This document shows, in pieces, positions 1-7,223 of a DNA stretch of 48,716 bases. Every line of letters starts with the position of its first letter. Within the stretch, counting starts at the first letter, position 1. This DNA comes from JBHJGU01 sp050331475. GTDB lineage: Bacteria; Pseudomonadota; Alphaproteobacteria; Caulobacterales; Maricaulaceae. The notes under the pieces are model-generated. The model was given only the letters and a program-made list of their open reading frames with translations, ran no database searches and was not told the origin of the DNA. Made by a program: the position numbers and the translations under genes. The DNA lies in NCBI GenBank assembly GCA_050331475.1, contig JBHJGU010000075.1, forward strand, positions 1-48,716, read 5' to 3'.

Positions 1-102
1 ATCGCCATCTTCGAGTACATCAATGGCTTCTACAATCCGCGCAGGCGCCACTCAGCCCTCGGTTGGAAAAGCCCGCTCGCCTTCGAACGGAAAGTGGCCT
101 AA
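1..102 (+). CDS. IS3-family transposase OrfB, C-terminal fragment (5' end outside window)
   Basis: Read from base 1, the frame encodes 33 residues and a TAA stop at 100-102. It contains YINGFYNPRRRHSALGWKSP, the near-invariant C-terminal signature of IS3-family DDE transposases (rve integrase core, just after the catalytic Glu region). Only the tail is visible, so whether the transposase is intact cannot be judged. In the full element this protein would carry out cut-and-paste/copy transposition as an OrfAB fusion made by programmed frameshifting. Confidence 0.85.
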   Translation: MAIFEYINGFYNPRRRHSALGWKSPLAFERKVA

Positions 103-140
103 ACGAGCATCTGGGGCGGTACAAAAACGCGACAGGTCCA
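1..140 (+). mobile_element. Right end of an IS3-family insertion sequence (left part outside window)
   Basis: The window opens inside the last codons of an IS3-type transposase, followed by about 38 non-coding bases ending in gacaggtcca at 131-140. IS3-family elements usually begin with TG and end with CA, and the reverse complement of this end starts TGGACCTGTC, as expected for a terminal inverted repeat. HipA-like coding sequence begins immediately after position 140, which supports placing the element boundary there. The left end and any target-site duplication are outside the window, so the exact boundary is inferred. Confidence 0.75.
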
Positions 141-1090
141 CGTTACACGAAGCCGACTTCTTGCTTGGGGTGAGTGATGTGTCGCGTCTCGGCGCGCTTC
201 GTTTCAAACGGCCTGATGATCAAGAGTTCCAAAAACCGATTGGAGAGGGGGTTCCTGGCTTTATTCAGCTTGGCCGCTTGCTTGAAAGCGCGCAACGAAT
301 TGAACGTGACGAAGAGACTGATGAAGATCTGACGCTGATTTTTGCGCCCGGATCATCGCTTGGTGGTGCTAGGCCGAAGGCCTCCGTGGTGGATGCACAT
401 GGCGCGCTGGCCATTGCGAAGTTTCCAAAAGATGCGGACGATTACAGCATCGAAACCTGGGAGCATATTGCGCTCACTTTGGCTGAACGTGCAGGCATAG
501 CGGTGCCCCGCCATGAGCTCCAGCGCGTTGGAGACAAGCCAGTATTAATTTCGTGGCGGTTTGACCGGCAGGGGCATATTCGCATTCCATTCCTGTCGGC
601 GATGTCGATGTTGCAAGCGAAGGATGGCGAACGGGCGAGTTATCCTGAGATTGTTGATGAACTCACCAGGCACGGGGCAAATGCGAAGAAAGATGCAGCC
701 GAGCTTTTCAGGCGCGTTGTTTTCAATATATTGATTTCAAATGTAGACGACCATCTTCGCAATCATGGTTTCCTTTGGGCTGGCAAAGCCGGCTGGTGTC
801 TGTCTCCAGCCTATGATCTCAATCCGACGCCGACTGATCTGAAAGCGCGGTTCCTGACGACAAACATAAGTCTCGACGAAAGCACTTGCTCCATCGAACT
901 GGCCTTATCTCAAGCAGAGTTGTTCGGTCTGGGTAATGAGGATGCAAAAAAGACTATAGCTGAGGTCGGGGCGGCGGTTGCTGAATGGCGTTCCGTGGCT
1001 ACTGAGGTCGGACAGACCCAAAACCAGATCGAGCGTGTGGCAAGCGCGTTTGAGCATGATGATTTGAAGATTGCGACAAATAGATTTTAG
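141..1090 (+). pseudogene. HipA-type serine/threonine kinase toxin, N-terminus removed by IS insertion
   Basis: An open frame runs from an ATG at 23 to 1090 (355 residues), but its first ~39 residues are out-of-frame IS sequence. Homology to HipA starts at residue ~41 with ADFLLGVSDVSRLGALRFK, a conserved stretch normally about 90-100 residues into the family. The remaining kinase is well preserved: a glycine/serine-rich loop (GSSLGGARPKA, 110-120), the ATP-site lysine in AIAKFP (133), the catalytic NVDDH (240-244) and the metal-binding AYDLNP (263-268). What is missing is the N-terminal subdomain that packs on the kinase lobe and contacts HipB in known HipBA complexes. No hipB-like HTH gene is visible in the window. 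Most likely a disabled toxin. An IS-initiated chimaeric protein could still be translated from the ATG at 23, but this is speculative. Confidence 0.8.
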
Positions 1091-1279
1091 CCCGCCTATG
1101 GAGCGGCCTTAGTTCTCAAATAACCCAGGTGTCAAACGAAATGTGCTCCCTATTCACTGGAAAATAGTGGTTTCGCTGACTAAATGTAGACAATAACTTG
1201 GAGAACTTACTTGGTCGATATTTTGTCAACATAACTGCTCGGCATCGGCTCAGATCGTGGAGCTGCCGGACTGGCTGCG

Positions 1280-3916
1280 GTGTTTGAGAAATTCCAGCAA
1301 GGACGAGAAGCTCTCGGCCCTTACCAGAACGAACATATCGAACGTGCGGTTAGGAGGGCTTCGCTCAGGTCAGCCAAAGCCTGCATAGAACAGGCGGTTA
1401 AAACAGTCGGAGGGGCGGACAAGCTAGTTACACCCCTTAAGCCTGGGCGTTTCAGACCGGACTGGGCTGCGGGTCAAGCAGGATATTATCCGGCTGACAA
1501 AGCGATCCGACAAATAAACGAGGAAATCAAAGAGCTATATAAGTCGGCAACACCCCGTACTTTGAACCAGCCGTTCGTAAAGTGGCGGGATATTATTGGA
1601 GAAACGCTCGACGGATTTCCGACGCTAGCGGAGAGCGAGGCCGTTAGTGCTGTAATTACTGCTGTTTTTGCGGAGACGCTTACTCTAGGCGGATGGGAAG
1701 CCGAGCCAGATGGTTTGCGAGACGCATTCGAGTCCGATGAAAACGGATTTCTTCGGCATTTCAAAGACGCGATTCATAGAGAGATAAAAGACCCGAATTC
1801 AATAGAGTTCGGCAAGATATACAGCGCTCTCACTTTAAGACGGATTGAGACTGGCGTTGACGGGTTAGGTCAGAAAATCGATGAAAATACCAAAGTCTTG
1901 GACGCGCTCAGCAAACGAGGCGAGATTGACGTTTTCGGTAAGGCGAGAAAGATCGTTCGAGAGGTCCGAAAAGAACTTGGTCAGCGTCCATCCTATGAAC
2001 GTCAAGCTCTCACAACACCTATGCGCAATCGAGCTAAAGAGGCTGTGAGCGCAGCGTTGTTGCAGGCACCCGAAGACCCTTTCGTGCTTGTGTTTGGTTC
2101 CGACCTTGAGCGCTGGGATGGTGATGCAAAAGCAGCATTGAGATATGCGGAAAAAGCGATTGAGAGTGATCCGAATGACGTCAATTCTTGGATTGCGCAA
2201 GGTGCCGCGCAATTAAAGCTCGGTTTAGTAGATGGCACTGCTACCAATGGCGCAAATTTAGGTAACTCCGAAATTCTGGGAAAAGCATTGAGTTCGTTCG
2301 AAAAAGCTGTCTCATTAGATGAACGAAATGCCTCTGGATATTTGGATAAGGGACTTACTCTATATTATCTCGGCAAAGTTGTTGAGGCAGTCACCTGTTT
2401 AGACAAAGCCATTGAATTGGATTCATCACTAAGCCGAGCCTATCAGAGCAAGGCGTACGTGTTGGCAAAAAAGGGGGACATGGATTCAGCTTTGCAAACA
2501 ATTCAATTTGCCAGTGAACTCTTTTCTGACGATCCTGATATTTGGAGTTACTACGGGTGGATAGCCGGGCCTTCGGATAATAAGACCGCGCTAGAATGCT
2601 ACGAGCGTGCATTGGTTCTTCGTCCACTTAGCCCGAAAGCATGGATTGGTAAGGGAACGGAATTAGGCTATCTCGATAGAAAGGAAGAAGCGCTGGCAGC
2701 TTTTGAAAAAGCAATTGTTTTGAACCCTAATTCAGCTCTCGCTTGGACAAACAAAGGCTGGGTCTTGGAAAGGCTTGACCGTAGTGATGAGGCGCTTTCA
2801 TCTCAGAAAAAAGCTGTCAGTGTTGAACCAGAATTTTCTGGGGCTTGGTCTAATCTTGGCGCAACGCTCTTCAATTTGAAACACATAGATGAAGCGCTTG
2901 AGGCATTTGAAGCCGCGCTCAAGTTACGTCCAGACGATGCCTTTGTATGGTGTGAAAAGGCGTTGGCCTTGTCCAAACTCAATCGACAAGATGAGGCATT
3001 GGCTGCCTTGGAAAAATCAATAGAGCTAGATGAGGCACAAGCAATAGCTTGGAGCCGTAAAGCGACTGCCTTAGCTGATCTTGATCGGTTTGATGATGCG
3101 CTCTCTGCTGGCGCTAAAGCGATCGACTTGGAACCAGAAAACGCAATGTTCTGGTTCAACCACGGGTCAACACTCGCTCGCTTGAATCGATTCCCAGCCG
3201 CTCTTGAAGCATTTGAGCGAGCCACTGAGTTTGATCCACAAGACTATCAGAGCTGGCAGTACAGGTCGCGCGTTCTCGGTAATATGGAGCGGTTTGAAGA
3301 ATCCTTAATGATGGCTGAAAAGGCCATTGAGTTAAATGACGAAGAGGCTCTTTCTTGGAACCTGAAAGGGCGCGCGCTTGGCGAGCTTGGGCGTCTTCCG
3401 GAAGCCGTTAGGTTTTTCCAAAAGGCTTGTTCGATTGATTCGTCTAATGAATTTTTCTGGCGAAACTTAGGATTGACGCAAATGGGCCTAAGAGCTTTTT
3501 CTGATGCACTTGAAAGCCTCAAAAAAGCGAATGAATTAAACGATGATGACGCCAATATTTTAGCTGCGATGGGGGAAGCCTACGGTAACACAGGGGATTT
3601 TGAGAACGCGCTTGTTTCATTCAAATCTGCTATATCTATGGGAATGGATAATGCCAACACTTGGACAAGTGCTGCGCGAGCGTTAGGTGAGCTCGGACGC
3701 ATACAGGAATCCATAGAAGCTAGTGAACGTGCATTAGCTCACGATCCCAAACATGCTGGCGCTTGGAACAATAAAGGTATGTCACTGGAGGCGTTAGAGA
3801 AATATACAGACGCCATCCAATCTTTCGAAGCAGCACTGGAAATCGCACCACAGTTTGAAATGGCGCGTCGCAATCGCGACCGCGTACTGCAGGTGTTGAA
3901 AAGTATAGAGGGGTAA
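1280..3916 (+). CDS. Large tetratricopeptide-repeat (TPR) protein with uncharacterised N-terminal region
   Basis: The 878-residue protein has two parts. Residues 1-250 have no repeat pattern and include a basic amphipathic helix (ERAVRRASLRSAKACIEQAV, ~21-40) and a charged helical linker. Residues ~251-870 are about 17-18 consecutive TPR units of ~34 residues with the W-x3-G-x5-L-G and A-x3-Y/F-x-A-x2-hydrophobic pattern, typical of a protein-binding superhelix. No signal peptide or membrane segment is seen. The start is uncertain: a GTG at 1280 is used and an in-frame stop lies at 1232, with no good Shine-Dalgarno site. The gene is visibly AT-richer than the rest of the window and lies between a disrupted hipA and a toxin-antitoxin pair, so it is probably acquired. 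A role in defence or signalling is inferred only from neighbourhood. The N-terminal region may be an effector-like or adaptor domain. Confidence 0.75.
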   Translation: MFEKFQQGREALGPYQNEHIERAVRRASLRSAKACIEQAVKTVGGADKLVTPLKPGRFRPDWAAGQAGYYPADKAIRQINEEIKELYKSATPRTLNQPFVKWRDIIGETLDGFPTLAESEAVSAVITAVFAETLTLGGWEAEPDGLRDAFESDENGFLRHFKDAIHREIKDPNSIEFGKIYSALTLRRIETGVDGLGQKIDENTKVLDALSKRGEIDVFGKARKIVREVRKELGQRPSYERQALTTPMRNRAKEAVSAALLQAPEDPFVLVFGSDLERWDGDAKAALRYAEKAIESDPNDVNSWIAQGAAQLKLGLVDGTATNGANLGNSEILGKALSSFEKAVSLDERNASGYLDKGLTLYYLGKVVEAVTCLDKAIELDSSLSRAYQSKAYVLAKKGDMDSALQTIQFASELFSDDPDIWSYYGWIAGPSDNKTALECYERALVLRPLSPKAWIGKGTELGYLDRKEEALAAFEKAIVLNPNSALAWTNKGWVLERLDRSDEALSSQKKAVSVEPEFSGAWSNLGATLFNLKHIDEALEAFEAALKLRPDDAFVWCEKALALSKLNRQDEALAALEKSIELDEAQAIAWSRKATALADLDRFDDALSAGAKAIDLEPENAMFWFNHGSTLARLNRFPAALEAFERATEFDPQDYQSWQYRSRVLGNMERFEESLMMAEKAIELNDEEALSWNLKGRALGELGRLPEAVRFFQKACSIDSSNEFFWRNLGLTQMGLRAFSDALESLKKANELNDDDANILAAMGEAYGNTGDFENALVSFKSAISMGMDNANTWTSAARALGELGRIQESIEASERALAHDPKHAGAWNNKGMSLEALEKYTDAIQSFEAALEIAPQFEMARRNRDRVLQVLKSIEG

Positions 3917-4057
3917 GAGCCAGATTGCATGAATGAATTTTAACTGTCTTATAGATCAAACCTTTTGATGGGGACTATTGCAATCACTCGACCAAGTATT
4001 TCTTTTATTTCAATTTTCCGCAATATTATCTCTAGAAAGGGTTCGATGCGATAAACT

Positions 4058-4281
4058 GGGCTCGAACTCAAAATACTAAAAAATGGGATACAAACTGGAT
4101 ACAAAGTGGGATACAATTTCACGAAAGAAATCCTATAAGTCATTGTTATTGTTGTATATTTATTTCGATTTCGATGCCCGTCACTCGCGCCAAACTTAAC
4201 CGTATAACCCATTGATTTAGAGGCAGAAAATTCTGCGAGAGAGCGATGTTTCGGGTTGGGCGCGACATTCGGGGCTCGAAC
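4058..4281 (+). repeat. Direct repeat GGGCTCGAAC, two copies flanking the AT-rich stretch
   Basis: The decamer GGGCTCGAAC occurs at 4058-4067 and again at 4272-4281. Its reverse complement, GTTCGAGCCC, is what a tRNA T-arm looks like, and tRNA 3' ends are frequent attachment sites. No complete tRNA can be folded around either copy, so these may be coincidental. Confidence 0.25.
4084..4116 (+). repeat. Three short direct repeats (TGGGATACAA type) at 11-12 bp spacing
   Basis: Three copies of T-G-G-(G)-A-T-A-C-A-A start at 4084, 4096 and 4107, so they repeat once per helical turn. Phased decamers like this are typical of protein-binding arrays such as integrase arm sites or iterons. No recombinase or replication gene is adjacent, so a function is not established. 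Confidence 0.5.
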
Positions 4282-4356
4282 CTTCAACGCCGCGAATAGT
4301 CATCCCGCGCTTTCGTCGTTAGCCTGTTTGGCAACAAGCCTGATGATGAATTTGCG

Positions 4357-5082
4357 ATGACGTTCCTGCTTCAGCCCGTGAAGAATGATGAGCCTTCGCT
4401 GGTCGGTGCGCCCATGATTGGCGCGGCTCAGAAGGTTCTGGCCTATCTGATTGAACACGAGACGATCGGCCTGACGAAGGGGAAGGCGTTTCAGCGCAAG
4501 TTCGTGCACTGGGCGGCTGCCGAGTTCGCCTGGCCGGGCTGGGAAGAGGACAAGCTGTTCCTCGTCAACAAGGTGCTGAATGAGTACGATTTCCCGCCGC
4601 TGGAGGCGCTGCACTTCGTTTTGCTGAAACTCAAGCTGATCCGGCACTACAAGCTGACCTGTCGGCTCACCAAAGCGGGCAGGGCCACTGCTGACAAGCC
4701 CGGCGATCTCTTCAACCTGATCGCGCCGTTCTGGCTGTTCGAAGTCGATCATGCCGCGTCGTCCAGGATGCCCGAACCGAGGCTTGGCGACTGGGATATT
4801 TTCCTCGGTGTGCTGAACACCGAGGCGGCGCACGGCGTGACATGCGGCACGCTTCGGGAAATCCTTTACGGCCCGCCGCACGCCGGACAGCCCTATGACC
4901 GCATGCCGGGAATGATCTGGTCACAGGTTCTTCAGCCGCTGTGCTGGATGGGGTTACTGGCCGAGACGAAGTCAGATAAGCGACAACATTTCGCAGATCG
5001 CGTCTACAGGACGACCGATCTTTGGTCGGAGGCCTTTCGGTTCCCGCTTGATGGCCAGGTCGGTTTGGTGATGCTGCATTAA
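4357..5082 (+). CDS. Conserved hypothetical protein, 241 residues
   Basis: A predicted soluble, helix-rich protein without signal peptide or membrane segments. Recognisable features are a central block around KFVHWAAAEFAWPGWEED (48-65) followed by LNEYDFPPLEALHFVLLKLKLI (74-95), which reads like a winged-helix or helical-bundle module, then a less conserved C-terminal half. I recall similar proteins of unknown function on alphaproteobacterial plasmids and islands, but cannot verify this here. The frame stays open upstream to 4300 without a standard start codon (ctg at 4324 at best), so the gene may have lost its original 5' end at a recombination junction. The ATG at 4357 has no strong ribosome-binding site. 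Function unknown. Confidence 0.55.
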   Translation: MTFLLQPVKNDEPSLVGAPMIGAAQKVLAYLIEHETIGLTKGKAFQRKFVHWAAAEFAWPGWEEDKLFLVNKVLNEYDFPPLEALHFVLLKLKLIRHYKLTCRLTKAGRATADKPGDLFNLIAPFWLFEVDHAASSRMPEPRLGDWDIFLGVLNTEAAHGVTCGTLREILYGPPHAGQPYDRMPGMIWSQVLQPLCWMGLLAETKSDKRQHFADRVYRTTDLWSEAFRFPLDGQVGLVMLH

Positions 5083-5223
5083 GTGCGTGCTTCGACCGAT
5101 GGGCGACCAAGGTCTGCTCAATGAGGGGCGGGTGGAGTGTAGCCTTCGTGAGCCTCAAGGGAGCTTTAGGAGGCCACGAAGATGACATAAAGGAATCTTT
5201 GCACTGACGCTGAACCGTTGACT

Positions 5224-6078
5224 TCAGTTTATGTCAAGGGCGGCCTTCAGATAGGTCCAGATATCGGCAACGACCGTGCCCAGCGGAACGCCTTTGAGCT
5301 CCGTGCCGTCGGCGTAAGTCAGCCATTGCCTGGCCTTCGCTGGATCCTCTGCGAACGCAGCCGAGAGGCCTTGGGGCGCCTCGGTCGGGACAGGTGTATT
5401 GCGGCGTTCGAACGTCGCCGCGATGGCTGCACACAGGTCTGCCGGATCAATCTCGGTCGCCTTCGGGATAGCCCAGAGATCGTAGAAGTCTTTCATGCGG
5501 CCGTTGATGAGGCCGAGCGCGACGACCGCCTGGAACTTCTCCGCGATCACCGTGGCAGCTGAATAGGCGCGGATTCGGGCGGGCTCGAAATCGAGGATCG
5601 ATCCGTATTCGATCTCATAGTGTGGGTCGGGCAGGGCGTCGCCGAAGCCAAGATCTATGGTGATCGGAATTTCTGTCTTGCCGAGATGGGCCACTGTGCG
5701 GAGACGCTTGCCGCGATAGACCTGATCTTCGCGGATGTCCGTCGTGGTGATTGTGTCGATGCTGAACTCGAGACCATCGCCGGCGTCGAGCGACAAGATT
5801 TCGGAGAAGATTGCGGTCAGCGCTGCATCGCCGGTTTCGCCGAAGGCGAGGAAATCAATGTCGAGTGTGAAGCGGCCGGGATCAGTGGTCCAGAGGGTGA
5901 CCAGCATTCCGCCCTTCAGGAAAAACTTGTCACGGTGCGGAGATTTGGAGAGACGGTAGATGAGGCGCTCGAGGCCAAACGCCACAAGAAGAGTCTGGTA
6001 GTCGCGGCCCTCAGACCGGGCAAGGTTCAGGAGGCGCTGGCGCACCGAAGCTGCGATGTTCGTTGGTGATTTAGCCAT
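5224..6078 (-). CDS. abiEii: AbiEii/AbiGii-family nucleotidyltransferase toxin
   Basis: The 284-residue protein has the motifs of the DUF1814/AbiEii (MenT-like) nucleotidyltransferases: KGG in FLKGGMLV (55-57), the metal-binding Asp pair in TLDIDF (73 and 75), a third acidic strand ITIDLGFG (Asp142), and the C-terminal EKFQA (180-184) and GRMKDFYDLW (193-202) motifs. Characterised members are toxins that transfer nucleotides, for example to tRNA acceptor ends, and give abortive infection or growth arrest. Its ATG lies inside the 3' end of the upstream antitoxin gene (8-base overlap), consistent with translational coupling in a type IV/AbiE toxin-antitoxin operon. All catalytic residues I can identify are intact. 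Confidence is high for the family, lower for the exact cellular target. Confidence 0.9.
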   Translation of the reverse strand: MAKSPTNIAASVRQRLLNLARSEGRDYQTLLVAFGLERLIYRLSKSPHRDKFFLKGGMLVTLWTTDPGRFTLDIDFLAFGETGDAALTAIFSEILSLDAGDGLEFSIDTITTTDIREDQVYRGKRLRTVAHLGKTEIPITIDLGFGDALPDPHYEIEYGSILDFEPARIRAYSAATVIAEKFQAVVALGLINGRMKDFYDLWAIPKATEIDPADLCAAIAATFERRNTPVPTEAPQGLSAAFAEDPAKARQWLTYADGTELKGVPLGTVVADIWTYLKAALDIN

Positions 6079-6700
6079 TCGAGGTCAGCGCCTCCAGATA
6101 GGGGCGCATGATCTTGGCAGCGCCATAGTCCGCAGCGGCCTGCATCAGAACGGCTGGCGTGGCCTGACGTTGATCGAGGGCCGCCTTGAGCGCCTCGATC
6201 GCCACCGACCGATCAACCAGTTTCGGATTACGGAAAGCATCCGCAATTGATTTTGGCACGGAATAGATCCGCACCTGTGTTCCGCCGATTTGATGCGCTT
6301 CCACGCCATCCGAAAAGTAGGGCTCGCGGAACCTGACGATGCGCACCGGAGGATAGGCGATCGACGGCTCCCAGTCCTTGGCGCCAATCGCAAACCAGAC
6401 CTTGCGGGGGAGTTGGTCTGTCAGACCATGAAAGGCCAGTGCGGAGAGAAGGCAGATGACCGACCGCGGGGCCCGCTTGGCGACTTCCGCCAGATTGGTG
6501 TTGAGGTCCGCCTCCGCATCGGCTGCCTGATAGAGGCCGCGACCAATCCGGACCACGTCGCCGGCTTCCACCGCCCTTGAGATCGCGGTCGCGCTGACAC
6601 CGATCTCACGCAGCTCGAAGGCGCGGGCGATGTCGTGCTTGCGCAGATAGGCGAGGAGCCTGTCCTGCTGCGTTGCAGAGGGCGATGGAGCGTGTTTCAT
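6071..6700 (-). CDS. abiEi: AbiEi-type antitoxin with N-terminal winged helix
   Basis: The 209-residue product has an N-terminal winged helix-turn-helix (about residues 12-60: RLLAYLRKHDIARAFELREI, then the recognition-helix region and the RIGRGLY wing), followed by the C-terminal AbiEi domain that contains SALAFHGLTDQLP and IYSVPKSIADAFR. In characterised AbiE systems this protein binds its own promoter and neutralises the toxin. The start at 6700 is preferred over an upstream ATG at 6814: the sequence before it does not resemble the family, and the palindromic operator would otherwise lie inside the coding region. The gene is upstream of and overlaps the toxin gene. Confidence 0.88.
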   Translation of the reverse strand: MKHAPSPSATQQDRLLAYLRKHDIARAFELREIGVSATAISRAVEAGDVVRIGRGLYQAADAEADLNTNLAEVAKRAPRSVICLLSALAFHGLTDQLPRKVWFAIGAKDWEPSIAYPPVRIVRFREPYFSDGVEAHQIGGTQVRIYSVPKSIADAFRNPKLVDRSVAIEALKAALDQRQATPAVLMQAAADYGAAKIMRPYLEALTSNG

Positions 6701-6734
6701 AATCTCGGACAAGACGCATTTCTGTCCGAGGTTA
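6700..6734. promoter_or_regulatory. Palindromic operator immediately upstream of the abiE operon
   Basis: Two 12-base arms, taatctcggaca (6700-6711) and tgtccgaggtta (6723-6734), are inverted repeats with a single mismatch, separated by 11 bases (centres 23 bases apart, about two helical turns). The palindrome abuts the antitoxin start codon. Characterised AbiEi antitoxins repress their promoters by binding inverted repeats, so negative autoregulation is the natural reading. Only the sequence symmetry is directly observed. Confidence 0.75.
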
Positions 6735-7029
6735 TGTAACACGTCGATTGATATTCGTCGAGTGGGTGATCGGAGCAGCCCGAGCCTGGTGCTATCGCAA
6801 GCTGGAGCCGTCACCGTAATTCGGCTAACGTCGACCCGTGCACCGGAATCGTGTCAACTGCAACGACGCGCCATGCGTGCATCATTCAATTTGCCTACGG
6901 AACGATATTGCCGGAATCGACGACGGTATTTTTCCAGAGATTTTTTGTAAAGTATTGAATAAAAAGAATAATTGTAGCTCTTTCATCATCGAGTGGGAGT
7001 GGGGGGGAACCGCGGACGATAGCGCGTGT

Positions 7030-7149
7030 CTTGCCGGCGATCGATAAGTTCGCCGACCAGCGGCCCTTATACCGCTCGGCGTTGTCCAAGACCATGCGAA
7101 TGGCAGGTTCGCGCATTTCCGAAGAATACGTGTTCGTCGTTTTGATCAT
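7030..7149 (-). pseudogene. IS3-family transposase OrfA, N-terminal fragment
   Basis: The first 40 residues contain SSEMREPAIRMVLDNAERYK and SANLSIAGK, matching the N-terminal helix-turn-helix of IS3 OrfA proteins, where E-x-R-E-R-A-V-R-M-V is typical. The remaining frame to 6895 has no family resemblance, so the gene is broken after the first helix-turn-helix. Confidence 0.7.
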
Positions 7150-7202
7150 AAGGGCGCCGCTTACTCACCAGTGGGAGCCTCCAGAAAATTCAGCGCGGTT
7201 CA
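7030..7202 (-). mobile_element. 5' remnant of an IS3-family element with its left terminal repeat
   Basis: On the minus strand the stretch from 7202 begins TGAACCGCGCTGAATTTTCTGG, which has the TG-start and composition of an IS3-family left end. It is followed by the first 40 codons of an OrfA transposase (7149-7030). Homology stops abruptly after about 7030, and no further transposase sequence follows. The intervening 6741-7029 region shows no gene. This element differs from the one at 1-140, whose end is TGGACCTGTC. Confidence 0.65.
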
Positions 7203-7223
7203 CCTCGCCAGGCGCTGCGGCGG

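Larger units (their letters stand above)
3917..4356. other. AT-rich non-coding stretch in the accessory island
   Basis: No convincing gene is present in these ~440 bases. The one open frame on the minus strand (3949-4287) lacks a recognisable domain and looks fortuitous. Base composition is markedly AT-rich between about 3950 and 4170. It contains short direct repeats, described separately. It could be a relic of an integration site or of a decayed integrase end, but no integrase is present. Confidence 0.5.

Noticed and set aside
4084..4116. Possible CRISPR array
   Set aside because: The repeat units are ~10 bases with 1-2 base spacing and no cas genes are present. This is not CRISPR architecture.
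4058..4281. Possible tRNA suggested by GTTCGAGCCC on the minus strand
   Set aside because: No acceptor stem, D-arm or anticodon arm can be paired around either copy.
3949..4287. 112-residue minus-strand frame in the AT-rich stretch
   Set aside because: No ribosome-binding site, no recognisable domain and strongly biased by AT-rich DNA. It is more likely chance than a gene.
4300..4881. 193-residue minus-strand frame opposite the conserved hypothetical protein
   Set aside because: The plus-strand product has conserved-looking blocks, while the minus-strand product is rich in Arg/Gln as expected for a complementary frame.
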